Assembly: GCA_027618625.1 (NCBI GenBank)
Contig: JAQCER010000035.1
Location: 1-11,871 of the forward strand
Direction of reading: 5' to 3'
Length of the DNA: 11,871 bases
Source: Verrucomicrobiota bacterium
GTDB taxonomy: Bacteria > Verrucomicrobiota > Verrucomicrobiia > Verrucomicrobiales > DEV007
Part shown: piece by piece, positions 6,514 through 11,871 of the stretch
How positions within the stretch are numbered: the first letter of the stretch is position 1
Layout: every line of letters starts with the position of its first letter
Program-made: the position numbers and the translations under genes
Notes under the pieces: model-generated
What the model was told of the DNA's origin: nothing
Seen by the model: only the letters and a program-made list of their open reading frames with translations
Databases searched by the model: none

Positions 6514-9500
6514 CTACGGTACCCAGCGCACGCGCAGGTAAAGGAAGCGCTCAGAGGTGATGGGGGTCGGTGCGCTCAGGACGATCGTTTTCGAACCGTC
6601 TGCATTTTCCGTTGCGGTGACGGGAGTTGTGTTGAGGGTTTCCCAGGAAACAAGATCGCGTGACATCTCTGCGGTATAGGTTTTGTCAGATCCCTGCAGG
6701 TAGGATATCGTCAGATATTCGCCTGTGACTCCGTTCACTGTCAGTGTCTGAATGTCTGGAGTCACACGATTGGTAACGCCGGGGCTGCTGATCTCCATGT
6801 CAGCGATGCCGGGATCACCATTGATTGTTGCACTGGCGATCCAGTTGTTGCCATCACTATGATCGGGATTGCTGGCGGGATTTTTCAACACGAGCGAGAA
6901 TCCGTCACCGTCTGCAGCCTCCGGCCAGGGCGCTTTGTCATTGTAGTCGAAGTCACGGAGGCCAAGGCCAGCGCCGAACGACAACTTCAAGCGCTCGCCA
7001 CTGTTGGACAATTGGCTGTCGCCCCAAGTGCCAGCGACCGGGAGGCCAGCGCCGTAACGGAATTCGAACGCCGCCCGATTGCGCACGATGAGCGTCACCT
7101 TGCCAGGCTCGATGCTGGCGACGCTTCCATTTGAGAAGTCAAAGTCAATCCCCTTGGTGAATCGGATGCTCGCAAGGTCGAGCACGACTGCTCCGCGATT
7201 GAGGATTTCGATAAACTCGAAATCAGAAGTGACGTAACCTCTGGCGATCTCGGCGTCTGTCGCTGGCGCTGGATTGTACATGATTTCGGAAATGACCAGA
7301 CCTTCCTGCCAGGGCGTCATGTCAGGGCCCGAAGCGACGAATTCGACGGGAGCTGACCAATGACTCCAGCGGTCGGTATTGTCCCTGTGGCGCACGCGAG
7401 CGCGGTAGGTCAGGCCGGGTTTGACGATATTGCTCGGGATCGCCTGCTGGGCGGTGAACGTGTCCAACGGGCCCGACTCCCAGTCAGCATTCCATTCCAG
7501 CTTCACGTCGGTCGTGTCCGCACGGATGAGTTTCTTCTTCCCCTTCAAGGTAAAATCAAAACTGGTATCGCTATCACCTGGGGCTGCTTGGTGAAGCTCA
7601 ACCGCTATAATGTTGACTCCGCTCCTGAACGCATTCGGCCCGATGACATGCTCAAAGAATCTATCTTCGTCACTGGTTCGTGCCGACGCCAGAGTCAGGT
7701 AGTCGACATCTGCGGGCACGTTATCGCTGACCACGCGCTCGCCATTGATGTAGATTACCACGCCATCGTCCCGCTGCACGCCGATGGTGAATTTTTCGAA
7801 GCTCTCGACATCTGACAATTCGAATCCCAACCGGAAGTAAGTCGTGATGAACTTATTGCTCGAATCCTCTCCAAATCCGACAATCGTCGCCTCGTCGCCG
7901 TCGCCGTAGCCAAGTGGTGCGGTACCCGATTTCCAGCCACCGTCTTCAAATTCCGGCGCAGCCCATGCCGTGCCCTGATCTGAACCATCGTCGAGGTAGC
8001 TCCAAGTTGATCCGGCTTCGACAAACATCTGCTCGCCGCCACCAACGGGCGTGATCTCCGCCAGGCGATATTCCACCGCACCGAAACTGTTGGCACCATC
8101 TGGGTCAGCAAAGGGGCTGGATTCGAACTTCAAGCCGTCCAGCGGATAATCGCTTTCGCCAACATAGGTGAGCGTCGGCATTTCAGGAATGTCCGTATCA
8201 CGGGAATAAGTATCGAGATACACCGCGCGACCGCCATTCGGAACACTGCCGCCGTTCCAGCTGCCGCCTTTGAACGCGTAGTCCAGCATATTCGCGGCCT
8301 TGAAAGCCAGATTCTTGCGGCCCCAAGCCTCGCGTCCTTCCGCAGCTGGTGCGCCGTCCCATCGGTCGGTGTTGGCGGGATCGATCCCCTTAACGATCTG
8401 ATGATGCGATTCGATGAGAACACTGAGTTGATCCGGCTGCCAGATGAGATCCCGGAAGGCCCTGACAAAGTTCTTCTCCTCTTTCTTGATATCTGCGCTA
8501 GCGGCTGATCCCGCTTTGCTGATGCCATCTTTAATCGTCTCGATTCCACTGTTCCAGGCTGGCCCCCAGGTATCGTCATAGTCATAGGGCAAAAGCCAGA
8601 GTTTGCCTCGAAAATCGTTCTCCGCAGTGAACGGCGGCTCAAAATACCAAGCCATGTTCTTGTCGCTGGGTGAGGGCCAATCGTAGTGGCGCACAGCTTC
8701 CTTGACCGCCGACCAGCGGTACCAGATGTCCATGTTCGCGTGGTTACGCAGCCATTCCTCAGTTTGCTTTTTCGCGAAATCACTTTTGGTCAGACGGTGA
8801 TCGGATCCATTGGCGATCGCCCCGTCGGCAAGGTAACGCCGGAGCCGGAGCGAGTCACTGACCGTATCCGCCAGCTTATAGATGTTGCCGCTCTTCATGT
8901 TATGCTGATCCAGAAAGCGCGAGTCGTAGCGTTCCTGAGCGAGGAAGTAGCCCTGAAAGTCGCCGTTGTGTTGATCCACCTGCTCCTGCTCGCCATCGAC
9001 CAGACGGAAGTGATACCAATGGGTCATCGGAGCGGGCACGCCGACCAGACGGAAGAGAAACGGATTCAGCGACTCGACCAGGCCGAAGCTGGGCTCACCC
9101 TGGTTGCCGAACATCTTTGCCGTTTCCAGCACCCGCCAAGTCTGCGCATACGGTTTGCCATTTTGATCCTTTGCCTCAAGCAGGCTGCCGCGATTGAACT
9201 TAAACTTCATCGATCGCTTGCCAGCGCCCTGATGCCGTCCATTTGCTCCACGCAGGCGGTACTTGATGTGATCGTAGACGATACCATCGTAGATGAACGC
9301 GCCATCCCAGTTATAAGTCAGCGCTCCTTCACTGGCCTTGGCGAGCTGATCCGCGCCGGTGTAGGCCATGCACTGCCGCCAGTCTTGGTTTCGGGTGACC
9401 ACGTGATAAACGGGAAGCTTCGTCAATTCCTCGGCCGGATAGGTGTGCGGGCCATCGTTGTTCGAAACCGATTCTTGTGCGACGAAGTCCGGAACGCCGT

Positions 9501-11091
9501 TGTAGACGAAGTAAGCGAAGTTCAAAGATGGATCGTCGGCAAAGGGAGCGCGGACACTTGCGCCGAGGCTGTCTTTGACCAGGATGCGATAACGCACGAG
9601 TTCGCGATGCTTAAAGGCGGGCATTTCGATGGTGTAGATGGAGTCCGAAGCCAGCGCGTCTTTGCCCGCGCCGTCGTCTTTCATTTCGAGCGTCTGCCAG
9701 TTTGCCGGATTTTCGAATTCCGGATTGGCCTGAAGAACGGCCGGTGCCGTCGGGCGGAGTCTTTTCAGGTCAGCGCTGGAAAGTGGGATAGAAGCGGAAA
9801 GGTACTTACCAGGCTCAACCAGTTGGTAAACCAGCTTTACCGATGCCACGCCGTCGGGGTCAGTAACCTTCGCAGTGATCACGGCCGCTTCGCCCGCTTT
9901 TGGCATCTGTGGAGTATGCTCGATCTGCCGAATGTTCGGCGCTGCGTTCTCTGCAAACACGGAATTCACCCTGCCCGGAGTAGGCTGCGCCACCGGTTCC
10001 GCCTCAGGCGCAGGACGGATGATCTCCAGATCAAAGCCAAAGTCACTGCCGCCGAGCGTTGAATTGAATGCCTGAACGGCGACGGTATTCGTCCCTTCCT
10101 TCACGTATGCTCCCACCCCTTCCACGATCGCTTCCTCCCATTTGCCTTCGGTGGAAGATCCAGAGGCCGTCGATTCAAATGTCGGATCTCCGTCGACCTT
10201 AAACCTCGAGACTTCCTCACCATTGATCCAAACGATGAGCCCATCGTCAATCTGCATCCGCACCAGCAACCGCGATGGCACCGCGCCTGGCGCAACTTGG
10301 AAAGTAGTGCGGGCAAAAACACCGGTGTGCACGTTCTGCATATTGTCGAGCGTGGTTCTAAACTCCACATCGGTGACATCGCCAAACCCGATCGGGCTCA
10401 GCCCCGCGAACCAGGTACCATCTTCGGCGAAGCCCTCGCCACGCCATGCATCGATCGGGCTTGAGGCGTCGCTGTCACCCCGCCGAATTTTCCATGAACT
10501 TCCCTGCGGCAGTAGCGTTGCCTCTGGCAGCAGGCCTGGAGCAAGTGCGGTCCGCCATGAGCTGCCAAGGGTGTTGTCCAGCGAGGCATTGATCAGCTCC
10601 ATCGATCCCCCATCACCTCCAGATCCGATCGGCCACGGAAAGCGCACTTTGTAGTCAACGCTATCGATCTGCTTTCCTGCTGCGTCTGCCAGCACAACCT
10701 GCTCGCCATCGTTGCTCAGTCGGCCGCGACGCTGCTCAATGATGTTCCCCTGAACATCGACGCGCACGACCTGCCCCGTCCAAGGCCCGAGTGCCGCAAC
10801 TCCGAAAGCGGCTTTCAGCGCGGCGGGATCTTCAGCGACGACCAGAAACCCACCGGCATCCAGCACAGTTCCAGCCGGGAAAGCGTATTCGATCGCATTC
10901 GCCAGTATCCAGCCCGAAAGGTCGACACTCTCGGCACCGGAGTTGAACAATTCGACAAATTCTACCGCGCCATCGTCATCGCTGGGCTCGTAGTGGATTT
11001 CATTGATGACGACATCCGCACGGAGCAACGAACAAAGCGCGACCGAAACCATGCCGATAAAGAGGGGAAATCGAAGCGAGCTGATTTTCAT
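6514..11091 (-). CDS. secreted lamin-tail / CotH-kinase-like multidomain protein
   Basis: This 1525-residue protein begins with a clear signal peptide (residues 1-25, MKISSLRF, hydrophobic core, then LLRA-DVV). Domains in order: lamin-tail domain (about 26-155, starting VINEIHYEPSD); beta-sandwich module (198-358, with IDDGLIVWINGEE); Ig-like region (385-510); CotH-like domain (about 560-885, with YRLRGANGRHQGAGKRSMKF, GYFLAQERYD and the probable metal/catalytic motif PYDYDDTWG at 835-843); second sandwich module (1028-1185, with RDDGVVIYINGER); FN3-like region (1196-1254, DRWSHWSAP); second lamin-tail domain (1264-1428, starting VISEIMYNP); and a C-terminal beta domain. Bacillus CotH is a spore-coat protein kinase; the substrate of such exported bacterial relatives is unknown. 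An ATG at 11127 adds 12 residues, but the one at 11091 gives a standard signal peptide; neither has a clear Shine-Dalgarno. The gene is convergent with the ABC operon, 30 bases apart. No PEP-CTERM anchor was seen. Confidence 0.9.
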   Translation of the reverse strand: MKISSLRFPLFIGMVSVALCSLLRADVVINEIHYEPSDDDGAVEFVELFNSGAESVDLSGWILANAIEYAFPAGTVLDAGGFLVVAEDPAALKAAFGVAALGPWTGQVVRVDVQGNIIEQRRGRLSNDGEQVVLADAAGKQIDSVDYKVRFPWPIGSGGDGGSMELINASLDNTLGSSWRTALAPGLLPEATLLPQGSSWKIRRGDSDASSPIDAWRGEGFAEDGTWFAGLSPIGFGDVTDVEFRTTLDNMQNVHTGVFARTTFQVAPGAVPSRLLVRMQIDDGLIVWINGEEVSRFKVDGDPTFESTASGSSTEGKWEEAIVEGVGAYVKEGTNTVAVQAFNSTLGGSDFGFDLEIIRPAPEAEPVAQPTPGRVNSVFAENAAPNIRQIEHTPQMPKAGEAAVITAKVTDPDGVASVKLVYQLVEPGKYLSASIPLSSADLKRLRPTAPAVLQANPEFENPANWQTLEMKDDGAGKDALASDSIYTIEMPAFKHRELVRYRILVKDSLGASVRAPFADDPSLNFAYFVYNGVPDFVAQESVSNNDGPHTYPAEELTKLPVYHVVTRNQDWRQCMAYTGADQLAKASEGALTYNWDGAFIYDGIVYDHIKYRLRGANGRHQGAGKRSMKFKFNRGSLLEAKDQNGKPYAQTWRVLETAKMFGNQGEPSFGLVESLNPFLFRLVGVPAPMTHWYHFRLVDGEQEQVDQHNGDFQGYFLAQERYDSRFLDQHNMKSGNIYKLADTVSDSLRLRRYLADGAIANGSDHRLTKSDFAKKQTEEWLRNHANMDIWYRWSAVKEAVRHYDWPSPSDKNMAWYFEPPFTAENDFRGKLWLLPYDYDDTWGPAWNSGIETIKDGISKAGSAASADIKKEEKNFVRAFRDLIWQPDQLSVLIESHHQIVKGIDPANTDRWDGAPAAEGREAWGRKNLAFKAANMLDYAFKGGSWNGGSVPNGGRAVYLDTYSRDTDIPEMPTLTYVGESDYPLDGLKFESSPFADPDGANSFGAVEYRLAEITPVGGGEQMFVEAGSTWSYLDDGSDQGTAWAAPEFEDGGWKSGTAPLGYGDGDEATIVGFGEDSSNKFITTYFRLGFELSDVESFEKFTIGVQRDDGVVIYINGERVVSDNVPADVDYLTLASARTSDEDRFFEHVIGPNAFRSGVNIIAVELHQAAPGDSDTSFDFTLKGKKKLIRADTTDVKLEWNADWESGPLDTFTAQQAIPSNIVKPGLTYRARVRHRDNTDRWSHWSAPVEFVASGPDMTPWQEGLVISEIMYNPAPATDAEIARGYVTSDFEFIEILNRGAVVLDLASIRFTKGIDFDFSNGSVASIEPGKVTLIVRNRAAFEFRYGAGLPVAGTWGDSQLSNSGERLKLSFGAGLGLRDFDYNDKAPWPEAADGDGFSLVLKNPASNPDHSDGNNWIASATINGDPGIADMEISSPGVTNRVTPDIQTLTVNGVTGEYLTISYLQGSDKTYTAEMSRDLVSWETLNTTPVTATENADGSKTIVLSAPTPITSERFLYLRVRWVP

Positions 11092-11108
11092 GGGTGACTG
11101 CAAAATAG

Positions 11109-11130
11109 AGGATGAAAGGAGGGACATCCT
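11109..11130 (-). repeat. inverted repeat with anti-Shine-Dalgarno-like loop, upstream of the CotH-type gene
   Basis: AGGATG (11109-11114) and CATCCT (11125-11130) form a six-base inverted repeat with a 10-base spacer. It lies between the two possible start codons of the large secreted protein and overlaps the outer one (11125-11127). Read in the direction of that gene, the loop is TCCCTCCTTT, which contains CCTCCTTT like the 3' tail of 16S rRNA. If the start at 11091 is right, this is a leader hairpin; if the start at 11127 is right, it codes for residues 1-7. There is no T-run suited to termination. Confidence 0.3.
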
Positions 11131-11134
11131 ACAT

Positions 11135-11178
11135 GATCAGCAGCCCCGTGGGATAGATCAAAATTCGATCATCCGATC
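11135..11178. promoter_or_regulatory. cluster of four GATC sites in the intergenic leader
   Basis: GATC occurs at 11135-11138, 11156-11159, 11167-11170 and 11175-11178, the last overlapping the stop codon of the methyltransferase-like frame. Two lie in near-tandem CGATCA units (11166-11171 and 11174-11179), and GATC-AAAATTC-GATC makes a small dyad. The stretch separates two genes read on the - strand. Whether it binds a regulator or is a Dam-type methylation target cannot be told; no convincing promoter boxes were found beside it. Confidence 0.2.
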
Positions 11179-11871
11179 AGCATCCAAAAAGAGCCCGGTA
11201 GAAACCGTTGCAACGGAACGACTGCGCATGATGAAATGACTCCCAGGCGAACGTCCTGACTGAGCCATTGCGGGGCAGGATGCTGCCACTAATCTCATAG
11301 TCGGGATGAATCCCATCGTCGGACAATGAGCGGTTGCAGGTGACCTCAATTCGATCTCCCATCTGCACGCTGGTAGACTGTGGCCATATGGGGAAGAACA
11401 CGGGAAACCAATTGGTTTCCGTATTCAGGGTGTCGAGACGTTTCGCCTCAGGGGCACATTGAAGCGACAACCAAAGGAAAAACCCGTGTATATCCGCATC
11501 TTCTCCGACCGTGAATTCTGCCTCGACCGTTTGCGCGGAGTTGATCAGGGAATCAAATACCATTTCCTCAAAGACCTGTGGAGCAGCCACGATTTTGCAG
11601 CCATTCTGATGTTCGGCAACGCTTACGCGAACATCGAAAGGGCGACTCCATGTCTCAAAGATCTTCCACAGGTAAGAAATCGCGTTTGAGGCAAAACATG
11701 GCTGCTGCGCAATCGAGGCCGGAAGCGAGACAGGCGCCAGCAGCGTACTGCAGCGATAGGGCAACATGGAGCCATTTTGAGCCAGCATTCTCTTCCTATT
11801 AATGCGGTCAATAAATATATTCCAATAGCTTGACATCCAGTAGGTATGAGTTATTTGAACTGATGAAGAAT
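11177..11871 (-). CDS. PRMT-like methyltransferase, C-terminal beta-barrel part (partial or truncated)
   Basis: The frame stays open to the right edge of the window; its only ATG near the edge is at 11836, giving 219 residues. Numbered from there, residues 9-30 (DRINRKRML, NGSMLPYRC) resemble the helix and turn that end the SAM-binding half of protein arginine methyltransferases (compare LAPDG-x-x-x-P-x-R). The rest resembles their C-terminal beta barrel: DIHGFFLWLSL (115-125), TNWFPVFFPI (141-150, where PRMTs have THW), MGDRIEV (159-165) and a C-terminal HH plus FYRALF. Bacterial relatives of this type occur beside peptide or polyketide synthesis genes, as far as I recall. The SAM-binding motifs are not in the window. 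Upstream of residue 9 the similarity fades, the expected glutamates of the double-E loop are absent, and the DNA becomes AT-rich, so this may be a 5'-truncated remnant. Family call moderate; integrity uncertain. Confidence 0.55.
   Translation of the reverse strand, partial: SSSVQITHTYWMSSYWNIFIDRINRKRMLAQNGSMLPYRCSTLLAPVSLPASIAQQPCFASNAISYLWKIFETWSRPFDVRVSVAEHQNGCKIVAAPQVFEEMVFDSLINSAQTVEAEFTVGEDADIHGFFLWLSLQCAPEAKRLDTLNTETNWFPVFFPIWPQSTSVQMGDRIEVTCNRSLSDDGIHPDYEISGSILPRNGSVRTFAWESFHHAQSFRCNGFYRALFGC

Noticed and set aside
6501..6527. Possible bidirectional terminator between the convergent DUF4340 and CotH-type genes
   Set aside because: GCT-c-GGGT can pair with ACCC-AGC around a 12-base loop, but the stem is bulged and has no T-run on either side, and the loop contains the stop codon of the - strand gene.
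8686..10062. A 458-codon open frame on the + strand inside the large secreted-protein gene
   Set aside because: It lies antisense to well-supported lamin-tail/CotH coding sequence and its translation shows no recognisable domain; long antisense frames are expected in GC-rich DNA.
10142..10654. A 170-codon + strand frame
   Set aside because: It is also antisense to the secreted-protein gene; its Ser/Pro-rich translation has no domain signature.
11133..11156. A seven-codon + strand reading frame with a strong AAAGGAGG ten bases upstream
   Set aside because: It is too short to support as a gene, and the purine-rich string is the complement of a pyrimidine stretch in the opposite leader or coding region.
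11003..11239. A 78-codon + strand frame across the leader region
   Set aside because: It overlaps the signal-peptide coding region on the opposite strand and the 3' end of the methyltransferase-like frame, with no domain signature.

Overview
The window reads as chromosomal DNA of a free-living bacterium, most likely of the PVC group and probably Verrucomicrobiota. This is an inference from three things. First, there is a very large secreted protein with two lamin-tail domains and a CotH domain. Second, there is a GldA/GldF/GldG-like ABC operon ending in a DUF4340 gene. Third, genes generally lack clear Shine-Dalgarno sequences in moderately GC-rich DNA. No rRNA, tRNA, CRISPR array, insertion sequence or complete mobile element is visible.

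Left end (1-1264, + strand): the 3' end of a dTDP-4-dehydrorhamnose reductase gene is followed by a 116-base gap holding a nested stem-loop, and then by a complete RNase PH gene (rph). After a 166-base gap with a possible promoter comes a compact four-gene + strand operon (1265-6483, gaps of 22-38 bases). It encodes a GldA-like ATPase, a six-helix ABC-2 permease, a GldG-family protein anchored at both ends, and a membrane-anchored DUF4340 protein built from four copies of one module. Together these look like one ABC machine with two large extracytoplasmic subunits. Its substrate cannot be read from the sequence.

Middle and right (6514-11091, - strand): one convergent gene encodes a secreted modular protein of about 1525 residues. 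The order is signal peptide, lamin-tail domain, beta-sandwich module, Ig-like region, CotH-kinase-like domain, second copy of the sandwich module, FN3-like region, second lamin-tail domain and a C-terminal beta domain.

Right end (11092-11871): a short leader carries an inverted repeat, an anti-Shine-Dalgarno-like sequence and a cluster of four GATC sites. Beyond it, on the - strand, is the C-terminal part of a protein resembling the beta-barrel half of PRMT-type methyltransferases. Its similarity fades exactly where the DNA turns from GC-rich to about 32% GC in the last 81 bases, so it may be a truncated remnant next to a junction. I found no clearly new multi-gene system. The best leads are the methyltransferase fragment at the composition break, the fourfold DUF4340 architecture and the double-module CotH protein.
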